Below are positions 13,691 to 27,140 of a stretch of DNA of 44,965 nt, piece after piece (position 1 is the stretch's first letter; every line of letters begins with the position of its first letter). The stretch is from positions 25,001-69,965 of the forward strand of contig JAQGDQ010001019.1 in the NCBI GenBank assembly GCA_030141605.1. Direction: 5' to 3'. Made by a program: the position numbers and the translations under genes. A model generated the notes under the pieces. The model was not told where the DNA came from, made no database searches, and saw nothing but the letters and a program-made list of their open reading frames with translations. The stretch is from Tubiluchus corallicola. Taxonomy: Eukaryota > Priapulida > Priapulimorpha > Priapulimorphida > Tubiluchidae.

Positions 13691-14729
13691 CTCGAATTCA
13701 ACTCCCGACAGGCTAACTATTTTCGTACCACGATTTATTACCTCATAGAGAAAAATAAAAATTCACAGCTGGAAAAAATAATTTGAAAAAATGTTTTTTC
13801 GATTCAATCAGCATCAAAAGCTTCATGAAATTGAGTGATCTTGATGCTAAACGGTGAAGAAAATACTGGGATTGATTCGAAATTGTTGAAATTGCTAGAG
13901 ATCTTAGGGCAGTGTGGATGGTCACACCTGCTTGCGGCTACTTTACTTTGATGGGATTTGATTGACTTCCTTTGATTTGATTCAGTTTTAATTTCTTTTT
14001 GCTTTTAACAGTTAAATTCTACTTTATTTCGTTTTGTTTACCTCAATCTATATAACAACTCTCTGGCTACTGACGCTTAAAATTGTTGTCTAACCTTTGC
14101 AACTGAAATTGCTCGGCGATGTTGAGTCCAAGTATCTTCAGTTTATTTTGCTTCTCAATTTGCATCGATTCAATTCCACTCGATTTTTTTGTTTTGATTT
14201 TACAGACATTTTGAAAGGACTTGATTGAAATCATTAGAAATCATTGGAAAAAATTGAAATGATTAACTTTTGTTTTACTCCTAATTTTCATTTAATTTTT
14301 CTAATATTCTTTTGTTAGGATAAAATTTTTTAATATTTCAGCTGCTTTAGGTTATATTTTTAACATATGTTGCAAAGGTTCCCGAATTTATAATTGTGTA
14401 TAAGTCTAAAGATAAGTATAATTTTTAGTCAAAAAATCAAAAATTTTTACGTAAAAAATCAAACTTTCCACACAAAAAAAATCAAAAATTTTTAGGAAAA
14501 AAATAAAATGTTTACACAAAAATTGAAAATTTTTACAAAAAAAAATCAATTTTATACAAAAAAATCAAAATTTTAGCACAATGAATGCACAATGAATGAA
14601 AACAAAACAAAACAAGCAAATTTTACTTAAAATACTAAAACAATTCTTACGATTCTTACTAATTTCGTAACAACCAATCAAGATAAAAATTTTATTGAAT
14701 ATATCCCAGAGAAGCCAAGTCAAGAAAAG

Positions 14730-15393
14730 TCAAGAAAAGGGGTACCTGAAGTAGGTTTCAGAAAAATTGCCTTAAAAAATTATTTTACTTTATAGCAATC
14801 TGATGCATATATCCTACTCGCGTTGAAAGGATTTTTTGTTTGTTTTCATTTTAAATCTCCCGCAATACTGTTCCGACGGCACCATTACATGACGTCACTA
14901 AAATACATAAATCAGGGGAAGAAAAGGCAATGTTAAATTATGGCCCAAAAAACTTTCCGTGCAAATCTATATTACTTAGCATTTCACTTAGACTTCGGTA
15001 ACTAGAAATAATAATTTAAAATGTTTGTGCTTATCGGTAAAATGTCGCTGACTCACCCTCCAGGGTGCGCCACTCACTAACCAAAAACGTATTTTTAATC
15101 TTATTGACAAGTAACAGTAATTTAAATTTTTCTCAATTAGCTACATGTATGCTACGAATGCGCTGATTATTTTTTAAAACTTTACTTAATGTTATCAAAA
15201 CTTGTTTCAAACGACCTACCATTAAAATGGCTGCGCCTAACGGTCATCGCGGGAGCTTAAATTTACACGTTTTATACAGCGTTGCTTTTGATGCAAGCCA
15301 TGCATATGAAAAGGTAGTATGTAATTGGTATAAAATTTCGAGACGAATTTTTTAAACTTTATGTAAGTGGAGGATTTTCTTGTACTTTAACCG
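14730..15393 (+). mobile_element. Foldback element, left arm (repeat family A)
   Basis: About 660 bases that recur in inverted orientation at 17525-18186. The outer end reads aagaaaaggggtacctgaag. Shared inner landmarks are a palindromic CRE (TGACGTCA, 14890-14897), gcaatactgttccgacggc, gctgactcaccctccagggt, and the core aaaatggctgcgcctaacgg (about 15224-15243). The arms are diverged but clearly homologous over their length. I see no transposase. Confidence 0.75.
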
Positions 15394-16870
15394 CGTAATT
15401 TTGAACTACCCAAAATTCTTTTAAATGAAATAATAATAAGAATACAAATTTTCCATTCACACTGGGTGAATTTTTTGTTTTTTCAAATAAATCTTTGCAC
15501 TACTAAATATGTAGCCCTAGCCTTAATAAACCGCAAACTAGAACTGCAAAATCTGTGAACAGAAATTAACTCTTTCCCTAACAAAGTGCAACACTGAATA
15601 CACAGAATACAACCTGCTGTTTTCCATGGCTCCTTTTTATAAGCAACGCGTCTAGTAATACGGTCCCTTAGAGATTTAAATTAAAACCCGATCCCTAACA
15701 TCTGTCCTACCGTATAGCCTGATCACAGCTCAGCACTTCAGAAGCTTACATTTGATACGAGTCTGACTTCATTATGCTACTCTGTAACTTATTTAAAGGA
15801 AACGACAACTCATTTAAAGGAAAACTGGATGATTGTTTAGACTCGAACTTGTTTTAATTTACTGTCCAAAATATACATTTTCTTGCCTATAAAAGTTAGC
15901 AATTGTTTCTCATATTCGAAAAATTAGCTTAGGAAGTTAATTAACGGCAACCGAACACAGCTATTGCTTACGTCAGAAACTAACCACAGTTTCTGCAATG
16001 GCAGACATCTTCCCTTGCGCATCAAGCGCGTTTGGATAAGTGTTACAGCTTAAACGCGTGATGTCACAAAAATGGGCTCAACGTTATATGAGGTCAGAAA
16101 CTAACACTGCAGTTCATGATCATGGTTATCACGGTACCGCCTTCTGTACGTCGGCCACGCGAATGTGACAAAAAGGCGCCGTTGCCAGTCTTAGTAGATT
16201 CACTGAGCCGCGCGTAGCTTCGAAAGTTTAACAAAATTTGAGTATCCGAGGTAATTATTATTTAATCTAAGCTTTCATTCAAAAAAAGCTTTGTAGTTTT
16301 CAATATCTTGGAGCATTCTTCATTATGTTGGATTTATTTTCTTACTTTCACATAAACGTAGAAAAATATAGCGAAGAAATTTGCAAAAAAATTGTCTATA
16401 CAGCATAAAGTTGATTTATACTAACGCTGTACAAAATTTTTCCAACCCGCTTGTCGTTCACAAGAAATTTATGACGTAATTGGTGGATTTCTGATAATGG
16501 ATGCCAAACCTATTAAAATTTTACTCTATTCACTGTTTGACTTTTCTGGTTATAATCTCTCCCGTTTTTTTCTAATGGTTTTTCTTCATCTTTCGTCCAC
16601 TTTTTCTTCGTTCTTGTTATCACCATCTTCCGTGTGGGGCAGTAAAACACCACTAAAGATAAGTCGTTGCTAAAAGAATTTGGCTATTAAAATTATGAAA
16701 ATACTTGGTGGTAAGCTCAGTAGAACACTTGGCCACCCAGCCTCCAACGATGTGCTTTATATGCCTATAAATTTTACCAAGTTTATCTCCAGTGCAAATT
16801 TTTATAACTTTCATATAATGCGCTGCGCGATTTTTACATAAAATCTCAGCAATCGCAGCCCTCTAGGTCT
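15394..16870. other. Spacer of the foldback element, no gene seen
   Basis: AT-rich, with no open frame of note and no recognised transposase. It is bounded by the left arm and the internal satellite. Confidence 0.5.
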
Positions 16871-16874
16871 TTTT

Positions 16875-17500
16875 AAGAGTGTTAAAGGAGAAGAAAAGGG
16901 GCACCTGAAGCAGGTTTAAAAGACAAGATATTGGGTATCTGAAGTAGGTTTAAAGGACAAGAAAAGGGGTTCCTGAAGTAGGTCTAAAAGACACGATAAG
17001 GGGGTATCTGAAGTAAGTTTAAAGGACAAGAAAAGGGAGACCTGAAGTAGGTTTAAAAGACAAGAAAAGCGGGCACATGAAATAGGTTTAAAGGACAAAA
17101 AAGGGAGACCTGAAGTAGGTTTAAAGGACAAGAAAAGCGGGCACATGAAATAGGTTTAAAAGACTAGAAAAGGGGTATCTGAAGTAGGTTTAAATGACAA
17201 GAAAAAGGGGTATCTGAAGTAGGTTTAAAGGACAAGAAAAGAGGATACCTGAAGTAGGTTTAAAAGACAAGATAAGGGGGTGTCTGAAGTAGGTTTAAAG
17301 GACAAGAAAAGGGGCATCTGAAGTAGGTTTAAAAGACAAGGAAGTAGCTGAAGTAGGTTTAAAGGACAAAAAAGGGAGACCTGAAGTAGGTTTAAAGGAC
17401 AAGAAAAGAGGGCACATGAAATAGGTTTAAAAGACTAGAAAAGGGGTATCTGAAGTAGGTTTAAAAGACACGATAAGGGGGTATCTGAAGTTATATTACT
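16875..17500 (+). repeat. Minisatellite of about 33-35 bp inside the foldback element
   Basis: About 18 imperfect copies of a unit like ctgaagtaggtttaaaggac followed by aagaaaaggggtat. The unit matches the extreme tip of the element's own arms (aagaaaaggggtacctgaag at 14728-14747 and its inverse near 18166-18186). The minus-strand frame at 16916-17146 is this repeat translated. Confidence 0.9.
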
Positions 17501-17524
17501 TTGCACACACATCACACCACACAT

Positions 17525-18186
17525 CACAAGAATACCTTCCACAAATATAAAGCCTAAGAAATTCGTCTTGAAATTTTATATCACTTACAAACTGCCCTTT
17601 TGCATACAGCACTTGCGTCGGCATTAACGTATGAAACATGTAACTTTAAACTCCCGCGATGACCGTTAAACGCAACCATTTTAATGGTAGGTTATTTGAA
17701 ACAAGTTTAGATAACATTGTGTAAAGTTTGAAAAATAATCAAAGTAATCATAGCGCTCACGTTGCTAACTAAGTAAAATTTTAAATTACTGTATCTTGTT
17801 AATAAGATTAAAATACGTTTATGGTTAGTGAGTGGTGCACCCTGGAGGGTGAGTCAGCGACATTTTACCAATTACTGAAGAATTTTCAAATAATTAATAA
17901 CTTTCTTCTCTAGTTACATAAGTCTTTCCAGGAGGTAAGCAAAAAGCTAAGTAATATGAATTTGCACGGAAAGTTTTCAGGGACATAATTTAACATTTCC
18001 TGTTCTTCCCTTGGTTTAAGTTGTGCGTATATGACGTCATGTAATGGCGCCGTCGGAACAGTATTGCGAGAGATTCAAAATGAAAACGAACAAAAATTTC
18101 TTTAAATACTAGTACGATATATGCATAAAATTCCTATAAGGTAGTATATTTTTTTAAGGTGAACCTAAAACAGGTACCTCTTTTCT
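17525..18186 (-). mobile_element. Foldback element, right arm (repeat family A)
   Basis: Inverted counterpart of the left arm. Its CRE palindrome is kept (TGACGTCA, 18032-18039), as are accctggagggtgagtcagc and cgcaaccattttaatggtag. The outer tip is aacaggtacctcttttctt. With the left arm it delimits an element of about 3.45 kb. Confidence 0.75.
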
Positions 18187-18709
18187 TCTCTTTCAAGCAT
18201 GCGTTAAATTATCTGACACCATAGATCTAAAAAAAGACAGTCATAGTGAAAATTCTGCAATGTTCCTGAGACCCATTTTTATTAAAATATTATCTGCAAC
18301 TCGCATCTGCGCATTTGATCAGATTCTTGCGCATGCGCATATGATTTCTCCTTTATTTCTCGGCTTATTTAACTTGCAGATTATGTAAACTTGCCCGCTG
18401 TACAAGCTGTGATAAAGCTTCCTTATTGATAACTCTCAACAATTTGTATTCATACGCTTCAAGCCAGAGCCCCTTAACCCTTTCTCCTACAAGAGCTTGT
18501 CTTTGAATACTCTGCAGTGGTATGATGCCGTCGTTGTATATGAAGGGCTTTATGAAACGGACAGAGCTGTCTGGACACCCCCTGCTTTGTCCTCATAATT
18601 CAAAAACATCGCCTCTATGCAGAGCTAGGTAAAGTCGCAGTTCCAGTTTGGTGTAAGGTTCTATCGGACCTCTTATCTGTGGAATTCGGTAGCAGAAAAT
18701 TGTTCAGAG

Positions 18710-19200
18710 GAAGGGGGAAGAAAAGGCAATTATAAAGTATCTCCCGAAAAACTTTCGAGACAAAGTTATGCTAGTTAGCCGTATGCTTACATGTTTGAAA
18801 GACTTACGTAATTGTAAAAGAGAATTCTTAATAACTTAAAATATTCGTGCCACCTGGTAAGAACTTCCTTCCCAGCATGCATCACTGATTCACCAATTTG
18901 TGACTAACTTTATTGACAATATAATGTAATTTAAACTTCTGACTAGTTAGCAAAGAGTGCTGTCATTGCTTTTAAACTTCACTTAATGTTATCAAAGCTT
19001 GTTAGAAACGACCCACCGTCAAAATGGCTGCACCTAGCGGTCATCGCAGGATTTAAATTTTACAAGTTTCATACAGCCTTACTACAAAAATAGGCCCTGT
19101 ATACAATAAGACAGTATGTAACTGACATAAAATTAAACGCCTTTCTAATAAGGAGTGCATTCATGTGCTTTAAACTTCACCGTATTCAAGGCATACGTGT
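18710..19200 (+). mobile_element. Repeat family A, solo copy
   Basis: Same order of landmarks as the foldback arms: ggaagaaaaggcaatta, actttcgagacaaagttatg, gcatcactgattcacc, acgacccaccgtcaaaatgg, ctgcacctagcggtcatcgc. No inverted partner is adjacent. Confidence 0.7.
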
Positions 19201-19340
19201 TTGCACAAAAATATTAATTAAAATAAATTTAACAAAAGATTTTCAAGCTGTGACTAGTTAGAATTAATAGAGCCCATAAATAAATAATAGTTAATCTCAC
19301 AGCTAATTAAATGAAAGTGAAAAAACACAGTGAAAAATCA

Positions 19341-19412
19341 TAGTCAACTAGGATTTGAACCCAGAACCTTGTGATTGCAAGTTACAAGCTCTTCCACTTC
19401 AGCTATTTTCAC
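19341..19412 (-). mobile_element. tRNA-like sequence, probably head of a tRNA-derived SINE
   Basis: On the minus strand there is a perfect RNA polymerase III A box (TAGCTGAAGTGG) and B box (GGTTCAAATCC). A complete T-arm (ctggg-ttcaaat-cctag) and an anticodon-like arm with loop cttgcaa (UGC, alanine, if real) are also present. The two sides of the acceptor stem do not pair, and one anticodon stem pair is lost. It is therefore unlikely to be a working tRNA. The downstream minus-strand sequence ends in T-runs. Confidence 0.6.
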
Positions 19413-19754
19413 AATGGCTATTCCATTAGATGTACGTTATTAATTCTGGCTGAGCACAATTTGAAAAATTATTGTTGAGTTAAGGTCAGTCAATTTGACT
19501 AGTAAAAGTTAATTTATATTTTTGAATTTTTAAAATTAATGTAAAGGAAAATTTTTTTGTATAGAACCAAAAGACAAGACCTGCTATAACATTTTAACAC
19601 TATTAAACTCGTGTTCCAGATTAATATATAAGACTTTTACAACATTACGTACAAGTAAAATTAATTTTAAATGGTTGGACCTTTGCTAATTAAAGATCTT
19701 TATTCAACTAAGTCAACTAACTTTTAAGAAATTTCAGTCTTTTTGCACCCTATA

Positions 19755-20045
19755 AGACAGCTTTCCCAGGAAAACAACTTTTTTGTATTTGTCAATCTGT
19801 TTCTTTAAGAATATTTTTCCAGGAACAATTTTTCTCGTTTTCTCTTGTTTTGTAGTTGACATTTTGTCCCGAAAAATAGCTTTTCATGTCTTCCCTTACT
19901 TTCTAGTTAACAATTTGTTCTTAAATTTGTTTTTAGCGTTTTCCCTTGCTTTTCAGTTGACAATTTGTCGTGCAAAATTGTTTTCCATGTTTTCCTTGCT
20001 TTCTCGTTGACATTTTGTCCCGAAAAATTGTTTTTCACATACTCC
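19755..20045. repeat. Diverged tandem repeat, about 50-bp unit
   Basis: The motif gttgaca(a/t)tttgtc is found at 19855, 19906 (as gttaac), 19956 and 20006, spaced 50-51 bases. It alternates with ttttc-atgttttcccttgctttc blocks. About five copies. Confidence 0.8.
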
Positions 20046-20566
20046 CGTCGCTCTTCGACCCAACTCTTGTAGACCTGTCGCTCGATTGCTACTGATCTTT
20101 CAAACATGAACCCTCGTCAAACTTTCATCAGATGCATGCTAATGGGAGCTTTCCTGACTGCGCGTTTGATGACAGGAGCAGATGGCGATGAGGAAGACGC
20201 TGAGCCGATGCTGGGAAAAGGGTTAAAGCATCGTAAAGCCGATTACCGTGTTTTTGAGCGAGTATCTTGGGTCGCCGGGGGAGGTTGGCTGCTGTAGAGG
20301 AGAGAGTACTACCATTTAGAGTGGCGCTTTGCAGGATTCATTGACTAACGTCAAAACCGCGGCACTTCTAGTCAAACGCTGAGGCAGTGTTGCCGGGTGG
20401 GAGAAGTGAAATTCAATGGTGCTGAAACAGTGTTGCCGGTTGAAAACTTACTGTTAGTATTAGTGAATTTTATTATGGTATTATTATTGTAAGTTAATAA
20501 TAGTGCTAATGATAATGATAATGACAATGATAGTGGTAGTGATAGTGATGATGATAAAGATGATAT

Positions 20567-20600
20567 TCGGGACGATAACAATAACAATAACAACAATAAC

Positions 20601-20673
<73 letters not shown>

Positions 20674-20702
20674 GTAACAATAATAATAATTTAAATAATA
20701 GT

Positions 20703-20735
<33 letters not shown>
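20567..20735. repeat. (AAT)n/(AAC)n trinucleotide microsatellite
   Basis: About 50 AAT units with some AAC units at the left and breaks near 20675-20705. Confidence 0.95.
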
Positions 20736-20736
<1 letters not shown>

Positions 20737-21871
20737 GTATTTATTGCATCTGTAATACAACAGCAGAAACTACACACTATCAATAAGTTATACAACAATT
20801 TCGAAACATTTAACTCTTGTTAACAATAGTGTTAATAAGTATGATAAAAACAAAGTGAGATCTACGGATGAATTATACACTAGCTACTGCTTTAGTATTA
20901 GTAAAGTACATATATTTACCTAATTAGTAAACAAAGGGTGAGCGAAATTACTGAATAATGATACATTCTGCAATTCTAGGAGGGGGAGGGGGTGTTGAAA
21001 TCATCAAAATGATCAAATTTGCACATAACTCGTTTCACTATTATATCGAATATGATTCCATTAGTTTCCATGTTAGAAAAAGTGTTATGTTCATCGTATA
21101 GTGGCGTAATTTAGTAATATAAATACCAAACACTAGTTTTTCTACAAAACCTATTACAAGTCTAGCAAATATACATGATGGTATCTTATGGTACCTGATC
21201 CAAGCACACATAAGCATAGATAGTGGAGTACTTTCGTAAAATTATTACTTTTGGAAAAATTAGACTCTGAAACGAAGTGCTTTAACATGTGTTGATTAGC
21301 AAATTAGCGATAAGAATTCGACTTAATCGACTTATTAACACGTAGTATTACGTCACGTGAACGCTTTTGTCGCCATCGTCAACAACAAACGGTTTTGTAG
21401 CTTATTGATCATTAGGTGTATTAATCAAAACCTGAATTTATTAATATAGTTCATAGTAAGAGCGCATGCTATCATTTCACATATATATATATTCACATTT
21501 TTGCTAAGATAGAATTATAAACCACGAATGCTTTCATATTATATAATTAGCTTTCTTACATTAATTACCATCTTAAGATGGTATACAAAATTTGTCATAA
21601 GACGGTGGGTTTAAATTTTGACGTTTTTTCGTTATTCTGCAACCAATTTATTTCCTGCTCACAAAATCCACAAAAAGTTAAATTCTAAATTTCTCGAACT
21701 TAAATGGCAGACGAACCTAAAAAAGAAGGTAGCATAAAATGACCAATGGACAACAGGTGACGGGTTAGAACACTTTAAACAAATGGACAGAAAGCCACCA
21801 AGAAACACCTGCAGTAAGACACCAGATAAGAAATTGCTGGGTCAATTATATAAAAGTACAAGTAAACACTT

Positions 21872-22000
21872 TTCATAAATAAAGCACAAAAATTCGTCTT
21901 GAAATCTTGTGTCACTTACATGCTGTCTTATTTAATACAGGACTTGTGTTAACAGTAACGCTGTAAATTTAAACAGATTCTTAGCGTAAGTCGTTTGAAA
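21872..22000 (-). mobile_element. Repeat family A, partial inverted copy
   Basis: ataaagcacaaaaattcgtc and cttacatgctgtcttattt correspond to ataaagcctaagaaattcgtc and cttacaaactgccctttt of the right foldback arm. Only the inner end of the arm is present. Confidence 0.5.
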
Positions 22001-22140
22001 TTTCGGAAACGCATTGCGCTAAAACAGGAGCTGTACCTCTCAATTCAGATGTGTTAGTGAGTGACAAACTAGACACGTTCGACAGCTCATGCGTGAGCAC
22101 AGCGGTAAATTTGAAATTTGAGTTTTTATCTTAAAACATG
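22001..22140 (+). repeat. Dispersed repeat, copy 2 (first copy at 1.2 kb)
   Basis: Shares ggagctgtacctctcaattc, gatgtgttagtgagtgac, acacgttcgacagctcatgc and gtgagcac-cggtaaat with 1171-1390. It directly follows a partial family A copy. Confidence 0.6.
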
Positions 22141-23095
22141 CCTAGTTTTAGTATGCCACACTGAATATCTTACAGTAGCACTGTACTTCAATTTTAACTT
22201 TCAAAAAAACACGAGCAACACGCTCGCAGAATATTTTTGATGTTGAAAATTATGTTGGTTTATGATGTCATCAACAGTTGGGCTCGCCTACCTTTATATA
22301 AGTTTTCAATCTGTTATCTAATTATCTAATTAGAAACGCTTTTGCAGTATTTTTGGTGTTAAAATGTATACTTTTTATCCGACTTGAACATGGGGTAGTG
22401 CATGAAAAACCATCCAGTCTTCCTTTAAGCCTTTCATAAGTGTTTGGCTTGTGTGTAAATTACTCTAATGGCTGTCAAGAAAATGTATAATTACGTACGC
22501 CACAATAAGACGAGAAACGACATACGTGCAATAACACGCGCGTTTAATTATGCATAGCCCTGCTATTCTACATAAAAACCTATTTAATTTAACTGATCGT
22601 GGCGTATCAAAACAACAGGGGCGTTTCTAGAGCGGGGAGCTCTAGAATTCCTCATAATTACCTTACATCCTCACTTCAAGACGGTAGCAAACTTTCTTAC
22701 ATCTCTCATGCGCGTCTTGCATCAAAATTGTGCAAATATCACGTGACACGTGACGCCTTTTATGGAATTAAAAATTACAAGTTGCGTCTAAGATTTTTGT
22801 TTTGTTTTTAGCGACGCCATTATAATAAATCTAGCGTGAATGTTATTTTATATTGCATATTACTCCTGGCGTGTAAAGGTCGTGCAAAAAGCAAGAATTC
22901 ATGCAGACCGTATGATCGCCTTTCACCTGTGGGATTTCACTGGTAATGAGTTTCATAACTGCTTCACTTGTTTATAAAAGAGGCAATTTACTCTGGCAAC
23001 GTTCAGCTTTCTAAATTAAATATCCATCGTATTTCAAGGTATTGCTTTCTTACACGAAAGTACTTAGCAGTTTGATAAATTAAATGAAATACTTC

Positions 23096-23150
23096 TGCCT
23101 GAGAACCTTAATATAGCTTCCTTAGGAACTAATGATCTGTTGAAGTTGTT
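23096..23150 (+). repeat. Short dispersed repeat shared with 34967-35015
   Basis: gcctgagaaccttaatatag cttccttaggaactaatgat recurs near 34970 with few changes. It is probably a fragment of a larger interspersed element. Confidence 0.5.
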
Positions 23151-24469
23151 ATTATTCGGAAAAAATGAATTTAACTATGTTGCTAACTGTAAAATATTTC
23201 AATGCATACATAACTTTATATTACGTACTAAACGCTTCCAGTAGGGTCTATCTGATATGAAATGCATCAGTCTTAAATATTCGTACATTAATATTTTCTA
23301 ACCGTCATTTTCTACTAATGTCTAATGTAATCTTGTAGTAAAACTTGTCAGCTTGTGTAGTTATAGTCTATTCTTACTGCAAATGTTTTTGTAAATAGTG
23401 TATAAAGACTGTTGTGGTGAGGATCCTAAATCATGTTGTTCAAACTGTCTGATCCAATCCTATAATAAATTATGTATAAACTAAGACACGTAACATTTTG
23501 TAATTTAACAGTTAGATTATTTATACCGGGTGTTTCGTACGATATTTTCTCTGCAATTAATCGCCCGTTTGTTTTGGGACAAAATCTTGCTCAGTAACTG
23601 TGAATTCTCTTGGAGTCCCGGACCAAGTTTTATGCTTTTCTTTCCCTGCTGAGGTGACAGTAGATCTCTGTACGAATACTATAAGAGCTCGGTAGTAAAG
23701 AGATGTTGGAAAAACTCATGAAGCCATGTTTGAGGCCCCATGAATTGCAAAACCACCAACCGAATTGCCATTTCATTCCTCTGATGGCCTAACTGCTGTT
23801 TTAATATTTTTTAAAAGTAAATTTTTTTGAAGCGCCCTCTACCTTTAAAACGTGAGCCGTTTACAGAAGTTATAAACTTTTGCATTTTAAATTTTGACGT
23901 TAAATTATTTAATAATAATTATTTAGTTAACAAAATAAACCCACTTCTTAACAAGTACAAAATCGTTTTGTCAAACTTGATCTTTAGTCACTGCTTCTAT
24001 GTGGAATTCACGAGATTTTTTCATTTTGCTATATTTTATGTTCATGTTCTGGACGTTTCTAGACGCAGCATATAGTCGCTTGCAAATCCAATCTTTCCCC
24101 GGGCTTCTTATCTGCGGAACTCTTCATTAAACTAATTTTTATTAAGAAACAACACCTGTTTTGTGAAAAAGAAGAGATACTTCTTATGGAAGCTGAGATC
24201 AGCATGCAAATTTGCATCTTCCCCTGTAACCTATTATCTTGTGTGACCACTGTCGTTTCTTGGGACGATTTAGATAGAAAAAGCTGCAAAAGTTACACAG
24301 TAGAATTCTGCGCTTCCTCACGACCATTGGGGACAAAATTCTGAGCTCCACTAACGCCCCCACACGACGGTCAGCTATGCTACTGTATTATATAACTCTT
24401 TGACGCCCAATCTCAAACGCTTGTGAAGCAAACCTATTCAAACCCGCCATCAATTCTTCATTAAAATGC

Positions 24470-24491
24470 ATGCAAATTAGCTGTCACGTGA
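24470..24491. promoter_or_regulatory. Octamer plus E-box motif pair
   Basis: A POU-type octamer (ATGCAAAT, 24470-24477) lies six bases before a palindromic bHLH-zip site (TCACGTGA, 24484-24491). This is motif evidence only. Confidence 0.25.
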
Positions 24492-24946
24492 CCTTATGCG
24501 CATATTTAATGAGCTATAGTACGCGAGCGTGCAGACTGTACTCGTTTCAGTGTTGTTCTTTGCAAGAGTATCTTATTTACATAGCTGTTAACGCGGGGGG
24601 GGGGCACGGAGATGAAATTAATCGGCAAAAATGCATTTATTTTTGAAAGCAATGCAAATAATTACATCAGTGAGTGAACTTAGTCTAAACTGCTGTTAAC
24701 GAGATTTTATTTAAATTCGTGTTGCAAAAAGAACAATCTCGCCCTTAGACCGCAAAAATGGACAAAAGAAACGCATTATGGGGCGTTGGGGTAGAAATAC
24801 TGCTGTACCTGCTGTTAATGCCTGAAATATACTGATCAAAATATTATTTTTAAAATTCAAAAATCAAAAATTTCATTTTATTTCGAAAATACGTCGAGAT
24901 ACTTGCAGGCTGAGTATGAAAATATTTTTTATTAAAGTAACTGCCG

Positions 24947-25208
<262 letters not shown>

Positions 25209-25689
25209 GTGTCAAGAGTAGAATGAGTGAAATCAATTAATTATTCATTGTGATACGATCTTATAAAATTTTGCGAATTCTGAATCGTAAGTCATTTAGA
25301 TAATAACAGTTTAGGTTTTCTCTAATTAACTAACTAGCTGTGGTCTAATTAATGATGTTTGATTGTGGATCTAATCAAATTTGACAAAAAGTAAAACTGA
25401 AATTTTCGTGAAGAAGCTGCGCAAATTTTGAGCCTTTGTAAATTGAAAATGAACAAAAGAACATCTGAATGTTTGAGTGGTCACAATTTTTCATGAGACC
25501 TCAAATATACTGATCAAAATGTTATTTCAAAATTTTAGAAAAGAAAAATTTCATTTTATTTCGAAATTACGTCGCTTTATTTGCAGATTGCATAAGAAAC
25601 GAAAATTGTTTTTTTTAATAAAATAATTGTCATCTTGCTAGGGCTAACTTACTTTTTACAATTTTAACTCAATACATGAGTACATAGAT

Positions 25690-25725
25690 CATTTACTATA
25701 AGTAATATATCAAATATGTATATAT

Positions 25726-25801
<76 letters not shown>

Positions 25802-25860
25802 CTATAAGTAATATATGCAAATATGTATATATATATATATATAGGTTTTATATAATATAT
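25690..25860. repeat. (TA)n microsatellite flanked by a direct repeat
   Basis: The sequence tttactataagtaatata...aaatatgtatata occurs on both sides (from 25692 and from 25798) of a (TA)n tract. This suggests a tandem duplication of about 106 bp. Confidence 0.85.
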
Positions 25861-25899
25861 ATGTATATGTATTTATATGTATTTCTATGTGTGTATAAT

Positions 25900-25995
25900 A
25901 TAACATTATGTTATGTTATGTTATGTTATGTTATATTATATTATATTATATTATATTATATTATTATTATTATTATATTATATTATATTATATTA

Positions 25996-26055
<60 letters not shown>

Positions 26056-26640
26056 CATTATTATTTTATTATTATATTATATTATTATATTATATTATAT
26101 TATATTATATTATATTATATTATATTATATTATATTATATTATATTATATTATATTATATTATATTATATTATATTATATTATATTATATTATATTATAT
26201 TATATTATATTATATTATATTATATTATATTATATTATATTATATTATATTATATTATATTACATTATATTACATTATATTATATTATATTATATTATAT
26301 TATATTATATTATATTATATTATATTATATTATATTATATTATATTATATTATATTATATTATATTATATTATATTATATTATATTATATTATATTATAT
26401 TATATTATATTATATTATATTATATTATATTATATTATATTATATTATATTATATTATATTATATTATATTATATTATATTATATTATATTATATTATAT
26501 TATATATATATTATATTATATCATATATTATATTATATTATATTACATTACATTACATTACATTACATTACATTACATTACATTACATTACATTATATTA
26601 CATTATATTACATTACATTATATATTATTATATATATATA
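25900..26640. repeat. Compound (TTATA)n pentanucleotide array
   Basis: The order is (TTATG)n, (TTATA)n, (TTA)n, then about 85-90 nearly pure TTATA units (about 26066-26503), then (CATTA)n (about 26544-26615) and (TA)n. Because 15 bases make five codons with no stop, several frames stay open for 240-296 codons (LYYII repeats). These are not genes. Confidence 0.97.
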
Positions 26641-26922
26641 TATATATATAATCTTGTAATTATATATGAATATATGACTGATTTCATACTAGAATTGCAG
26701 AATGAAAATTCAAGGGTCCCACTGCCTAGTGGCACTACGTTTTCATTATAATTAGTTTATCCTTCACTGTTATAATTTTCATAGCGTTGTATGTAATTAT
26801 GTAATACACTGTTTATGTAGGAACATTTACAAAATTTATTTCTATTCATAAGTTAATTTATGTATTTATACAAGTTACTTATATATATGTTAATTTAATC
26901 AGGTATTTATTTGTTTGTGTGA

Positions 26923-27140
26923 CAGTGTTTACGTTAATTTAATCATATAATTACATGTTAATTTATTCAGTTAACGTGTTACGGAGTTTACGTTAATTTA
27001 ATCATTTAATAATGTTCTAATTTACCCAGTTAATGTGTTGCGGTGTTTACGTTAAATTGATCATTTAATCATATGCTAATTTATTCAGTTAATGTGTTAC
27101 AGTGTTTAAGTTAATTTAGTCATTTAATCATATGTTAATT
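26923..27140. repeat. Tandem repeat, about 59-bp unit
   Basis: gtttacgttaatttaatcat...ttaattta-tcagttaa-gtgttac is repeated about 3.7 times with moderate divergence. Confidence 0.8.

Noticed and set aside
19341-19412. Functional tRNA-Ala(UGC) gene
   Set aside because: A and B boxes and the T-arm are good, but the acceptor stem does not pair and the anticodon stem has a mismatch. It fits a SINE head better.
25861-26751. Open frames of 247-296 codons rich in LYYII
   Set aside because: They are translations of a period-5 AT repeat, which stays open in three frames without coding.
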